The translations under genes and the position numbers were made by a program. From contig JAFSTK010000018.1 of the NCBI GenBank assembly GCA_017450535.1, positions 1-36,905 of the forward strand: a DNA stretch of 36,905 nt, given 5' to 3'. The notes under the pieces are model-generated. The model was not told the origin of the DNA. It searched no databases and saw only the letters and a program-made list of their open reading frames with translations. The stretch is from Treponema sp. (GTDB taxonomy: Bacteria > Spirochaetota > Spirochaetia > Treponematales > Treponemataceae). Of this stretch, positions 16,806 to 25,726 are shown one piece after another (within the stretch, counting starts at the first letter, position 1; every line of letters begins with the position of its first letter).

Positions 16806-17921
16806 ATGAGCCAAAATCGAGAGAAAACTATCATCTTTACAAGTGTACTCGGCATCTTTGCGAACATTGCGCTGGCATCGTTCAAAGCTGTCGTCGGTAT
16901 GCTTTCACACTCAATCGCCATTGTTTTGGACGCGGTAAACAATACGACCGATGCGCTTTCTTCGGTGGTGACGATTATTGGCACAAAGTTGGCAGGAAAA
17001 CCCGCGGACAAAGAACATCCGTATGGTCACGGGCGTGCCGAATATTTGACCGCGCTCGTGATTAGCGTCATCATTTTGTACGCTGGTGTCACGTCATTGT
17101 TTGAATCAATCAAAAAAATTATCACACCCACAACGCCTGATTACAAGCCGCTCGCATTGGTTGTCGTAGCCGTCGCTGTTGTGGTAAAGATTTCCTTGGG
17201 ATTGTTTGTCAAATCGACGGGCAAAAGAGTCCATTCGGATTCGCTTGTGGCGAGCGGACAAGATGCGTTCATGGACGCAATTATTTCTGTGTCCACGCTG
17301 ATTGCGGCGGCTGTGTTCCTGATTTTTGGCATTTCACTTGAAGCATACCTTGGTATCCTCATTTCATTTATGATTATAAAAGCGGGCGTGGAAATCTTGC
17401 GCGAAACATTGAGCAAGATTCTTGGCGAACGCATTGACGCAGAAATGGCACACGGCATCAAAAAGACCGTCGCTTCTGTTGACCCGGAAATTCGTGGCGC
17501 ATTTGACCTCATTTTGAACAACTATGGTCCCGACAATTTTTTGGGTTCAATTCACATTGAAGTGCCGGATACTTGGACAGCGGACAAAATCGACATAGTA
17601 ACGCGCAAAATCGTGCATGATGTCGCCGAAAAGCATCACGTCGTTATGACAGCAGTTGGCGTTTACTCTTGCAACACAAAAGACGATTCCGCATCACATA
17701 TCCGCACGCAAGTGTCAAAAATTGTACACGAACACAAAGACGTGTTGCAAATGCACGGTTTCTTTGTGGACGAAAAGGAAAAAATCATGCGCTTTGATGT
17801 GGTGGTCTCTTTTGACTCGCCTGACATAAAGGCAATGCATCTCCATATTATCGACGATGTGCGCCGTGCCTTCCCGGACTACGATGTGCAGATTCAACTT
17901 GACTACGATGTGAGCGATTAA
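16806..17921 (+). CDS. Cation diffusion facilitator family transporter
   Basis: 371 residues. Six transmembrane segments in the first ~200 residues, then a cytoplasmic ferredoxin-like domain. Metal-site features: DAVNNTTDALSS in TM2, HPYGHGRAEYL after it, and SGQDAFMDAI in TM5 with Asp in the usual binding positions. CDF proteins export Zn, Fe, Mn or similar divalent ions by proton antiport. The C-terminal domain is extended by about 80 residues past the standard dimerisation domain, with a second alpha/beta unit. GGGAG precedes the ATG. The OhrR-like gene starts 2 bp after its stop. Confidence 0.93.
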   Translation: MSQNREKTIIFTSVLGIFANIALASFKAVVGMLSHSIAIVLDAVNNTTDALSSVVTIIGTKLAGKPADKEHPYGHGRAEYLTALVISVIILYAGVTSLFESIKKIITPTTPDYKPLALVVVAVAVVVKISLGLFVKSTGKRVHSDSLVASGQDAFMDAIISVSTLIAAAVFLIFGISLEAYLGILISFMIIKAGVEILRETLSKILGERIDAEMAHGIKKTVASVDPEIRGAFDLILNNYGPDNFLGSIHIEVPDTWTADKIDIVTRKIVHDVAEKHHVVMTAVGVYSCNTKDDSASHIRTQVSKIVHEHKDVLQMHGFFVDEKEKIMRFDVVVSFDSPDIKAMHLHIIDDVRRAFPDYDVQIQLDYDVSD

Positions 17922-17923
17922 TT

Positions 17924-18346
17924 ATGGAAAAATACGACAGCCTCAAACTTAAAAATCAGCTTTGTTTCCCCTTGTATGCGGCAAGTCGTGAGATACTGCG
18001 CAAATACACGCCCTTTCTCAAAGATTTGCACCTCACCTACACCCAGTACATTGTGATGATGGTGATGTGGGAAGAAAAATCATTGACGGTGGGCGACTTG
18101 GGCAAAAAATTGTATCTGGATACGGGAACGCTCTCCCCCTTACTCAAAGCGATGGAAGAAAAAGGACTAATCGCCCGCTCCCGCGAAAAAAATGACGAGC
18201 GTGTTGTCATCGTCTCAATCACCCCGGAAGGCGAAGCATTGCGTGAAAAGGCTGTCACTGTGCCAGAGCAGATAGGAAAATGCATCAATCTTTCCCCCGA
18301 AGAGGCCAAAGTGCTGTACGGGATCCTGTACAAACTGATTGGTTGA
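17924..18346 (+). CDS. OhrR-like MarR-family peroxide-sensing regulator
   Basis: 140 residues. The N terminus NQLCFPLYAASREILRKYTPFL and LTYTQYIVMMVMWE match OhrR, the organic-hydroperoxide-sensing MarR subfamily. The reactive cysteine is Cys14 and a second is Cys120, fitting the two-Cys class. The winged helix spans about 50-100 (LTVGDLGKKLYLDTGTLSPLLKAMEEKGLI, then DERVVIVSITPEG). The 2-bp gap to the transporter gene and absence of its own ribosome site imply termination-reinitiation coupling. Likely target: its own transcript and the upstream peroxidase cluster; no operator was identified. Confidence 0.9.
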   Translation: MEKYDSLKLKNQLCFPLYAASREILRKYTPFLKDLHLTYTQYIVMMVMWEEKSLTVGDLGKKLYLDTGTLSPLLKAMEEKGLIARSREKNDERVVIVSITPEGEALREKAVTVPEQIGKCINLSPEEAKVLYGILYKLIG

Positions 18347-18397
18347 GCACAACAAGCACAAACCCGTTCAACTGAAAAATAGGCTGACATAGCGCAC

Positions 18398-18426
18398 TCG
18401 TCAAATTAAACGATTTCTGCTACACT
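18398..18426 (+). promoter_or_regulatory. Promoter of the threonine aldolase gene (leaderless candidate)
   Basis: TCGTCA at 18398-18403, 17-bp spacer, TACACT at 18421-18426, then six T/A bases to the ATG at 18433. No Shine-Dalgarno. Confidence 0.5.
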
Positions 18427-18432
18427 TTTTTT

Positions 18433-19479
18433 ATGCTCTCATTTGAAAGTGACTATATTGAAGGCGCACACCCAGAAATCTTGCGCCGTCTTACCGAAAC
18501 AAATTTTGAACAACTCTCAGGCTACGGCGCGGATCCATACACACAATCCGCCAAAGAAAAAATTGCCGCCGCCTGTAATCTTCCGCTTGCGACAGAAAAC
18601 ACAAAAGGCGCACAAATTGTATTCCTGACCGGCGGCACACAGACAAATCAAATTGTCATCGACACCATGCTGCATCAATACGAGGGCGTTGTCTCCGCGC
18701 AAACTGGACACGTCAGCGTGCATGAAGCGGGCGCAATTGAATACACAGGACGAAAAGTTTTGCCACTTCCATCACACGACGGAAAAATTGACGCGGCTGA
18801 ACTTACCCAGTATCTTGCAGACTTTTTTGCTGACGGAAACCACGAGCACATGGTTTTTCCCGGCATGATGTATATCTCCCACCCCACTGAATACGGCACG
18901 CTTTACACCAAGGCGGAACTCACCGCTATCGCAGATATTTGCCACAAATACAATATCCCGCTTTTTATGGACGGCGCACGCCTTGGCTACGGACTAGCCA
19001 GCCGCCACACTGACCTCACCTTGCAGGACATTGCCCGTTTCTGCGATGTATTCTACATTGGTGGCACAAAAGTTGGCGCGCTCTGTGGAGAAGCGGTCGT
19101 GTACACGCACAGCAATATGCCCGCCCACTTTGACAATCTGATTAAAAAGCATGGCGCATTGCTCGCAAAAGGTCGCTTGCTCGGCATTCAATTTGATACG
19201 CTCTTTACCGACAATTTGTATTTTGCCGTCAGCCAGAACGCCATCGACCGCGCCGAAGAACTCAAAAAAGTGTTCGCACAAAAAGGCTATCAGTTCTACC
19301 TCGACTCGCCCACAAACCAGCAGTTTGTCATTCTGGAGAACAAAAAAATGGCGCAACTGCAAACACAGGTGCGCTTTAGTTTTTGGGAAAAATTTGATGA
19401 CAGCCACACCGTCGTCCGCTTTGCGACCAGTTGGGCAACAACAGCGGAACAGGTGCAGCAGTTAGCGACATTACTCTAG
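18433..19479 (+). CDS. ltaE: Low-specificity L-threonine aldolase (PLP-dependent)
   Basis: 348 residues. Fold-type I PLP enzyme of the beta-eliminating lyase/threonine aldolase family, cleaving L-threonine or allo-threonine to glycine and acetaldehyde. Seen: SDYIEGAHPEIL at the N terminus, FLTGGTQTNQIVID, HVSVHEAGAIEYTG, the PLP-facing Asp in FMDGARLGYGLA, and the Schiff-base lysine in YIGGTKVGALCGEA. Its TAG stop shares the tetranucleotide CTAG with the stop of the opposite-strand gene, so there is no room for a terminator between them. Confidence 0.92.
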   Translation: MLSFESDYIEGAHPEILRRLTETNFEQLSGYGADPYTQSAKEKIAAACNLPLATENTKGAQIVFLTGGTQTNQIVIDTMLHQYEGVVSAQTGHVSVHEAGAIEYTGRKVLPLPSHDGKIDAAELTQYLADFFADGNHEHMVFPGMMYISHPTEYGTLYTKAELTAIADICHKYNIPLFMDGARLGYGLASRHTDLTLQDIARFCDVFYIGGTKVGALCGEAVVYTHSNMPAHFDNLIKKHGALLAKGRLLGIQFDTLFTDNLYFAVSQNAIDRAEELKKVFAQKGYQFYLDSPTNQQFVILENKKMAQLQTQVRFSFWEKFDDSHTVVRFATSWATTAEQVQQLATLL

Positions 19480-20057
19480 CGGATAAAATTCGTCCAGACT
19501 TTTTTGCCGGCTTCCGGCTGAGGAACGCCAGCTTTTTTGCCAGCCTCAATGCTTTTGAGCACCCAAGCCATATTACGGCCGAGCATCTGCATAATCTGTA
19601 CGCCTTCTTCGTCTTTCAGCACATCTTCTGGATTTGAGCCATGCACCATATTCCAGTAGCGTGAAGTGACCACAGGCTGCTGTGCATACGTCAAATATTT
19701 GTTCAGAACATCAAGACATGCTGTTGTTCCAGCACGACGCGCACAAGTTACTGCGGCAGCCGGCTTAAAGCGCAAGAATTTTTCTCCCTGCATATACAAG
19801 CGGTCAAGGAAAGCAAGAATCTCACCGCTCGGAGAAGCGTAGTACACTGGAGAGCCAAGCACCATACCGTCAGCAGATTCCATCTTTGCGACAGCTTCTT
19901 CTACCATTGCGTCCATCTCACCCGTAAGCGCGCGGCCGCCCACCCAAAACATTTCAGTCTCAATTCCGTTCGCCTTAAGCTCATCAGCAACAACTTTGAG
20001 CGCAACGCTCGTACAGCCGTTTTCCCGGCGGCTACCGTTAAACAAAATTACTTTCAT
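19476..20057 (-). CDS. NAD(P)H-dependent FMN reductase (flavodoxin fold)
   Basis: 193 residues from MKVILFNGSRRENGCTSVAL, whose NGSRRENGCT is the FMN phosphate loop. ADGMVLGSPVYYASPSGEILAFLDRLY is the second flavin-binding segment. A GTG at 20072 overlapping the stop of the EamA gene would add five residues; the ATG at 20057 fits the family better. Overlap or near-overlap with the transporter gene indicates one transcript. Substrate unknown; quinones, nitro-compounds or metal ions are typical. Ends tail to tail with ltaE. Confidence 0.88.
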   Translation of the reverse strand: MKVILFNGSRRENGCTSVALKVVADELKANGIETEMFWVGGRALTGEMDAMVEEAVAKMESADGMVLGSPVYYASPSGEILAFLDRLYMQGEKFLRFKPAAAVTCARRAGTTACLDVLNKYLTYAQQPVVTSRYWNMVHGSNPEDVLKDEEGVQIMQMLGRNMAWVLKSIEAGKKAGVPQPEAGKKVWTNFIR

Positions 20058-20071
20058 ATTATAAATATACA

Positions 20072-20965
20072 CTATTTCCGCGGTTTCGCCAATTCAGGAA
20101 GCGTCTGCGCAAGCACCACTGCCGTAAAAATCAGCGCACAACCAATGCCCATGCGCATCGTAAGCCGCTCGCCCAAAATCAACGCGCTGAACAACACGCC
20201 AAACACACTCTCAAACGAAAGCAAAAGTGAGGCGAGCGCAGACGGAAGATATTTGAGTCCCACATTCTGCAGAACAAATGCCACCATCGTAGAAAGCAAA
20301 CCCAAATACAGCATGGAAAGCACCACGCGCGGATTAGTCACCTGACCCGTCGGAAATGCGCCGTCAATAATCGGAGCGGCAATCCAAGAGAACACCGCCG
20401 CAAACAAAAATTGCAGAACCGTCAAAAGAATCGGGTCGTGCTCCTCGTCGTACTTTGCCGTAAAAATAATGTGAATCGCATAAAAAATGCCGCACACCAG
20501 CGTGAGCACATCGCCAATATTCACCGCGCCACCGTCACCCGTTCCTAACGCAAGCAAACCGATTCCCGTAAGCGACATCGCCGCGCACGCAAACACATAC
20601 CATGCCGGACGCTTTTTGTTCAGCACCCACAAAAAAAGCGGAATCAACATAACATAAATCGTCGTCAAAAACGCATTCTTTCCTGCCGTCGTGTAGCCAC
20701 AGCCAATCGTCTGGAACAAGTACGCGCCAAACAGATACAGCCCCAGCACCGCACCATGCAACCAAGCATGCCGAGTCAGCGTCCGAAGCTTCGCACAATA
20801 AATCACCGCCAGAGCCAACGCGGCAATCGTAAAACGGAACGCCAGCATCCATACTGCGCCAATATAATCCAGACTGTCTTTTACAATAACAAATGCGAAC
20901 CCCCAGATTGCCGCCGCCAACAGCAACCCCATGCTCGCCACCACGGAGATAGATTTTTTTGTCAT
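20072..20965 (-). CDS. EamA-family (DMT superfamily) transporter
   Basis: 297 residues with ten predicted membrane spans in two EamA repeats; the first begins LLLAAAIWGFAFVIVKDSLDYIGAVWMLAFRF (given here only as a landmark of residues about 14-45), the second repeat ends with SFESVFGVLFSALILGERLT, a strongly conserved EamA motif. These are inner-membrane metabolite exporters or importers with no readable substrate. A TATACC -10-like box at 20974-20979 ends 8 nt before the ATG, another leaderless-type start. Confidence 0.9.
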   Translation of the reverse strand: MTKKSISVVASMGLLLAAAIWGFAFVIVKDSLDYIGAVWMLAFRFTIAALALAVIYCAKLRTLTRHAWLHGAVLGLYLFGAYLFQTIGCGYTTAGKNAFLTTIYVMLIPLFLWVLNKKRPAWYVFACAAMSLTGIGLLALGTGDGGAVNIGDVLTLVCGIFYAIHIIFTAKYDEEHDPILLTVLQFLFAAVFSWIAAPIIDGAFPTGQVTNPRVVLSMLYLGLLSTMVAFVLQNVGLKYLPSALASLLLSFESVFGVLFSALILGERLTMRMGIGCALIFTAVVLAQTLPELAKPRK

Positions 20966-21012
20966 AGAGGAATGGTATAGACTTACGAAAAAAAATGCAA
21001 GGGAAAAAAAAC

Positions 21013-21034
21013 GCCGTCTGGCATCCCAGACGGC
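21013..21034 (-). terminator. Intrinsic terminator of glgP
   Basis: Perfect 9-bp arms GCCGTCTGG and CCAGACGGC around CATC. Read on the minus strand it is followed by a run of eight T, a textbook terminator 8 bp beyond the glgP stop. Confidence 0.9.
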
Positions 21035-21041
21035 ATGTTCG

Positions 21042-23513
21042 TTACTCGTTCACTTTCAGTTCTTTGTCATCTACAACGACTTTCTTCAAGTGCCAGATAT
21101 CCTTTACGTAGTCTTCAATTGTGCGGTCGCTAGAGAAGTTGCCGCTGTTAGCGATGTTAATCAACGCTTTCTTAGCCCATGCCTTCTTGTCTGCATAAGC
21201 CGCCGCAACGCGCTCCTGTGCTTCCACATATGAACCGAAGTCTGCCAGAACATAGTATACGTCCGGGCGCTGACCTTCTACACCGTAGACCAAAGAATCG
21301 TGCAACTCTTTGAAAATCTGATGTGTCGGATCGTAAGTGCCGTCTACCAGCTGCTCCACAACCTTGTTCAGCGCAGGATTGCGTTCCAGATACTGCTGTG
21401 GGTTGTAGCTATGCTCTTCTTCCATCTTCAAGATTTCTTCGGTGGTCAAGCCGAACACAAATGCGTTCTCTTCGCCAGCATCGCGGACGATTTCGATGTT
21501 TGCGCCGTCCAATGTACCCAGTGTAAGCGCGCCGTTCACCATGAACTTCATGTTTGAAGTACCAGACGCTTCCTTACCAGCCGTAGAAATCTGCTCGGAC
21601 ACATCTGCCGCCGGGAAGATTTTTTCTGCCACAGAAACGCGATAGTTCTCAATGAAGATAACATGCAATTTGCCACGAACGCGGCGGTCATTGTTGATGC
21701 GCTCCGCAACGGTGTTAATCAACTTGATGATGGCCTTTGCACGGCGATAACCTGACGCAGCCTTTGCACCAAAGATGAATGTGCGGCTCGGCGGGTCAAA
21801 GTTGGGGTCTTCAATAATTCGGTTGTACAAATACATGATGTGCAGCACGTTCAAAAGCTGTCTCTTGTACTCGTGCAGACGTTTTACCTGTACGTCAAAA
21901 TTGCTCTCAGAGTCAATCAGCGCGTTCTGCTTGTGCTTCAAGTATTCTGCCAAAGCCTGCTTGTTGCGCAACTTGATTTCCATCAATTCGTTCAGAGAAG
22001 CCTCGTCATCAGCAAACTTCTCCAACTTCTTGAGCTTAGACAAGTCTTTTTCCCAGCCGTATCCGATTCTCTTGGTGATGAATGCTGACAATTCGGGGTT
22101 TGCGTTCAACAGCCAGCGACGTTGTGTGATACCGTTTGTCTTGTTGTTGAACTTGTTGGGATACAAATCAGCCCAGTCTTTGAGCTCCTGTGTCTTGAGC
22201 AATTCAGTGTGCAGTTTTGCAACGCCGTTCACGCTAAAGCCCGCATGAATTGCAAGCCATGCCATGTACACTTTTCCGTCGTGGATGATAGACATGTGGT
22301 TGTGCTTGCTGTAATCGTTCGGATACTTTGTTCGCAATTCAATCAGGAAGCGGCGGTTGATTTCTTCAACAATCTGATAGATACGCGGCAACAATCCCTG
22401 GAAGATTGGGATAGACCATTTTTCCAGAGCCTCCGCCAAAATCGTGTGGTTGGTGTATGCGAATGTCTTTGTAACAATGTCCCATGCATCGTTCCAGCCC
22501 ACCGCATATTCATCCATCAAAATGCGCATCAGTTCGGGGATAGCCACAACCGGATGCGTATCGTTCAGCTGAATGACGTGCAAATCGGGGAACTTGCGGA
22601 AATCCGTGCCGTAGTTTGCGACAAAGTGATGTACCAAGTCCTGCAAAGATGCAGAAGTGAAGAAGTACTGCTGCTTCAGGCGCAACTCTTTTCCCTGCGG
22701 ACCATTGTCGTTCGGGTACAGAACACGGCTGATGTTTTCGGCAGAATTCTGCTTTTCAACAGCGCGGCTATAGTGCATATCGTTAAAGAGCTGCAAATCA
22801 AATCCGTTCGGGCTAGAAGCCTGCCACATGCGCAATGTGTTCACCGTGTTAGTGTCAAAACCAACAATCGGCATATCATACGGTGTTGCGGTCACTTCTT
22901 CTGCATTTTCCAGATAGAAGCGGTCCTGTCCGTCAGGTGTCTTTCCGTATTTGATTTCGCCGCCAAATTTAACGGTAACAGCCAAGTCAGAGCGTTTGAT
23001 TTCCCACGGGTCGCGGTGCTTGAGCCAGTTATCGGGATATTCCACCTGATAGCCGTCCTCAATGTGCTGCTCAAACATACCATACTGATAGCGGATGCCG
23101 TAGCCGTGTCCCGGATAGTCCAGAGTTGCCAATGAATCCAGGAAACATGCGGCGAGACGACCCAGACCACCGTTACCCAAACCTGCGTCCGGCTCTTCGT
23201 CTTCAATCTGGTTAAAGTTGATGTTCATATCGTCAAGGACTTTTTTCACTTCGTCCTTAATCTGCATATTGATGAGGTTGTTTGAAAGCGCACGCCCCAT
23301 CAAAAATTCTGCAGAAAGATAGTAGCACTGCTTAATCGGCTTCTTTTCGTACTCACGGCGTGTCGCCATCCAAGCAGGCATAATAAACTCAAGCACGGAT
23401 GCGCTCACAGCATCAAACAAATCGTGTGTGTTTGCCTGAGAAATGTCTTTTCCGTACTGTCTGCGAAGACGGGCAGCCAAATTTGCCCGAAATTTTTCTG
23501 CATCAAATGTCAT
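21042..23513 (-). CDS. glgP: Glycogen/starch/maltodextrin phosphorylase
   Basis: 823 residues, the standard GT35 length. It releases glucose 1-phosphate from alpha-1,4-glucans. N-terminal landmarks: KQCYYLSAEFLMGRAL and GNGGLGRLAACFLDSLATL. The PLP-binding lysine is in the conserved EASGTSNMKFMVNGALTLGTLDGANIE block near residue 665. Strong GGAGG ribosome site before the ATG. It follows the debranching-enzyme gene by 33 bp on the same strand, so both enzymes of glycogen breakdown are likely made from one mRNA. Confidence 0.97.
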   Translation of the reverse strand: MTFDAEKFRANLAARLRRQYGKDISQANTHDLFDAVSASVLEFIMPAWMATRREYEKKPIKQCYYLSAEFLMGRALSNNLINMQIKDEVKKVLDDMNINFNQIEDEEPDAGLGNGGLGRLAACFLDSLATLDYPGHGYGIRYQYGMFEQHIEDGYQVEYPDNWLKHRDPWEIKRSDLAVTVKFGGEIKYGKTPDGQDRFYLENAEEVTATPYDMPIVGFDTNTVNTLRMWQASSPNGFDLQLFNDMHYSRAVEKQNSAENISRVLYPNDNGPQGKELRLKQQYFFTSASLQDLVHHFVANYGTDFRKFPDLHVIQLNDTHPVVAIPELMRILMDEYAVGWNDAWDIVTKTFAYTNHTILAEALEKWSIPIFQGLLPRIYQIVEEINRRFLIELRTKYPNDYSKHNHMSIIHDGKVYMAWLAIHAGFSVNGVAKLHTELLKTQELKDWADLYPNKFNNKTNGITQRRWLLNANPELSAFITKRIGYGWEKDLSKLKKLEKFADDEASLNELMEIKLRNKQALAEYLKHKQNALIDSESNFDVQVKRLHEYKRQLLNVLHIMYLYNRIIEDPNFDPPSRTFIFGAKAASGYRRAKAIIKLINTVAERINNDRRVRGKLHVIFIENYRVSVAEKIFPAADVSEQISTAGKEASGTSNMKFMVNGALTLGTLDGANIEIVRDAGEENAFVFGLTTEEILKMEEEHSYNPQQYLERNPALNKVVEQLVDGTYDPTHQIFKELHDSLVYGVEGQRPDVYYVLADFGSYVEAQERVAAAYADKKAWAKKALINIANSGNFSSDRTIEDYVKDIWHLKKVVVDDKELKVNE

Positions 23514-23546
23514 ATTTCCTCCATAAAGGTTTGTTGATGTTTATGG

Positions 23547-25646
23547 TTATTTTGATAATAACACTAAAACGCTATTTGCAGGAAGAACATATTTTTCCTG
23601 CAATTCCAAAACTTCCTCTTTTCCTGCGGCGAGCGCAGAACCCTCTCCTTCTATTGAAGTATCTACTGCCCGATACCATTTTCTTCCCGATGAAGGCGGC
23701 GGAATAACCAGCGTCTTATCGTGAATATCCGTGTTAAATGCGATATAAAAATCGCTGTCCTCTTTGCCCTGACCGACATTTCCGCCCAAACGCATTCCAA
23801 GGAATCGGTTCATTTTTTCCCAATCCGGCACTTTTCCGTCGTAGTCGTGCCATGAGATATCGGGCTGGAAAACTGATGAGCTGGTATGTGAGCCGCCAAA
23901 ATATGTTCTCCGGCGGAATACCTGATGATTTCTGCGCAACGCAATGACACGCTGTGCGAACAAAAGCATGTCTTTATGCTTTTCCACATCATCCCAGTTA
24001 AACCAAGAAATATCGTTATCCTGACAGTAAGGATTGTTGTTACCATTTTGCGTGCGATTGACCTCATCACCAGAGACCATCATGGGAACGCCCTGTGAAA
24101 GCATCAGACAAGTAAAGAAATTTTTTATCTGCTGATGACGCAACCGCTCAATTTTTGGGTTTGACGTAGGACCTTCAAATCCATGATTGTAGCTCAAATT
24201 GTTGTCGTTGCCGTCACGGTTTCCCTCGCCATTCTCTTCATTATGTTTGCTGTTATACGTGACCAAATCGTTCAGCGTAAAACCGTCATGGCTGTCGATA
24301 AAATTGATAGAATGATGCGGACCACGGCTTGAATGCGCGTACAAATCGCTGGAACCAGAAATACGTGTCGCCGCCTCGTTAGACATAAACTCATCGCCAC
24401 GAATAAAGCGGCGGATTCCGTCACGATAGCGGTCATTCCATTCGCACCAGCGGCTTCCGGGGAATGAGCCGACATAATATGCCCCGCCGCAATCCCACGG
24501 CTCAGCGATAATCTTTGCGCTGCGTAAAAGCGGGTCTTCTGCAATGCGGTCGGTCAGCGGCGGGTACTGAATGAGCGAGCCATCCTGAGCGCGGCACATA
24601 ACTGAAGCCAAGTCAAAACGGAAGCCGTCAACGTGCATCTCCACCACCCAGTAACGCAGACAGTCGATAATGAATTCCTGATTTATCGGATGATTACAGT
24701 TGACGGTGTTGCCACAGCCAGAATAATTGAGGTAGTACCGTTTATTGTCGGGAACAAGCGCATAGAACGTGCTGTTGTCAATGCCACGGAAATTGAGCGT
24801 AACGCCGTGCTCATTGCCTTCCGCCGTATGATTGAATACGATATCCAGAATCAGCTCAATGCCTGCCTTGTGCAAAGCCTTTACCATGTCTCTGAATTCG
24901 GTCACAACCGCGCCAGGTTTTTTATCCACCGCAAAATTCACTTTTGGCGCAAAGAAACCAATGGTACTGTACCCCCAATAGTTTACCATGCGCTCGCCAG
25001 TACGCGGATTCACATTGCCATTCTCGTACTCATCAAATTCCTGAATCGGCAGCAATTCAACCGCCGTAATTCCCAATGATTTGAGATAGGGAATTTTTTC
25101 TATCAGGCCGCGATAAGTACCGCTGTATTTTACTTTTGATGTGCTCGAAGCCGTAAAGCCTTTTAAGTGAGTCTCATAAATAATCGTGTCTTGAAGCGGC
25201 GTGCGCAATGGGCGGTCGTCTTCCCAATCATAGTCATCTGTATCTACGATAACGCACTTGGGCATTTTTTCCAGCGGACAAGTCTGCCCAAACGCCATGT
25301 TCTTGAACACTGAGCCGGAAGTAAAAGCCAATGCACGCGGGTCAAACAAATAGAATTTCTTGTTAAAGCGATGACCTTTTTCTGGCTCATAAGGTCCGTC
25401 AACACGGTACAAATACAAATCACCCGGTTTGACCCCTTCTACAAAGCAGAACCAAATATCGCCAATGCGGTTGTACACAGAATCAAGTTGTATCGTCATA
25501 AAAGGAACTGAGTCATCAGCCTTGTGAAACAACTCCAAATAGACAACCTTTGCATTTCTGCTGAAAATCGAAAAATTCACGCCGTCCTTTGTCACATGAA
25601 TTCCTGGTTTCAGCGGTTTGCCTGGAAGCACCTGTATTTTAGCCAT
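23547..25646 (-). CDS. glgX: Glycogen debranching enzyme (GlgX/isoamylase type, GH13)
   Basis: 699 residues from MAKIQVLPGKPLKPG; a GTG two codons upstream is the alternative. N-terminal CBM48 domain (GVNFSIFSRNAKVVYLELF), then the GH13 barrel with ELILDIVFNHTAEG, nucleophile Asp in DGFRFDLASV, general acid Glu in AKIIAEPWDCGG and the third Asp in FIDSHDGFTLND. The family hydrolyses alpha-1,6 branches left after phosphorylase action, in line with the neighbouring glgP. The start is preceded by TACAAT rather than a Shine-Dalgarno. Confidence 0.94.
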   Translation of the reverse strand: MAKIQVLPGKPLKPGIHVTKDGVNFSIFSRNAKVVYLELFHKADDSVPFMTIQLDSVYNRIGDIWFCFVEGVKPGDLYLYRVDGPYEPEKGHRFNKKFYLFDPRALAFTSGSVFKNMAFGQTCPLEKMPKCVIVDTDDYDWEDDRPLRTPLQDTIIYETHLKGFTASSTSKVKYSGTYRGLIEKIPYLKSLGITAVELLPIQEFDEYENGNVNPRTGERMVNYWGYSTIGFFAPKVNFAVDKKPGAVVTEFRDMVKALHKAGIELILDIVFNHTAEGNEHGVTLNFRGIDNSTFYALVPDNKRYYLNYSGCGNTVNCNHPINQEFIIDCLRYWVVEMHVDGFRFDLASVMCRAQDGSLIQYPPLTDRIAEDPLLRSAKIIAEPWDCGGAYYVGSFPGSRWCEWNDRYRDGIRRFIRGDEFMSNEAATRISGSSDLYAHSSRGPHHSINFIDSHDGFTLNDLVTYNSKHNEENGEGNRDGNDNNLSYNHGFEGPTSNPKIERLRHQQIKNFFTCLMLSQGVPMMVSGDEVNRTQNGNNNPYCQDNDISWFNWDDVEKHKDMLLFAQRVIALRRNHQVFRRRTYFGGSHTSSSVFQPDISWHDYDGKVPDWEKMNRFLGMRLGGNVGQGKEDSDFYIAFNTDIHDKTLVIPPPSSGRKWYRAVDTSIEGEGSALAAGKEEVLELQEKYVLPANSVLVLLSK

Positions 25647-25653
25647 ATCCACT

Positions 25654-25720
25654 ATTGTAGCACAAAAATAATGCTAATTCCATACAATCAACTGACTTTT
25701 TGTATTTTTTCCGCTATAAT
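25654..25720. promoter_or_regulatory. Back-to-back promoters of glgX and era, both leaderless-type
   Basis: Minus strand: TACAAT at 25659-25654, seven bases before the glgX ATG (25646). Plus strand: CTGACT at 25692-25697, 17-bp spacer, TATAAT at 25715-25720, six bases before the era ATG (25727). The whole divergent gap is 80 bp with no Shine-Dalgarno on either side. Confidence 0.6.
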
Positions 25721-25726
25721 TCATCT

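Noticed and set aside
22122..23135. Long open frame (337 codons, plus strand) opposite glgP
   Set aside because: Fully antisense to the strongly conserved glycogen phosphorylase; Cys/Val/Phe-rich shadow composition and no family resemblance.
25700..25726. Upstream ATG for era
   Set aside because: It would place the TATAAT and its 17-bp-spaced -35 within or at the edge of the coding sequence and adds nine residues not typical of Era.
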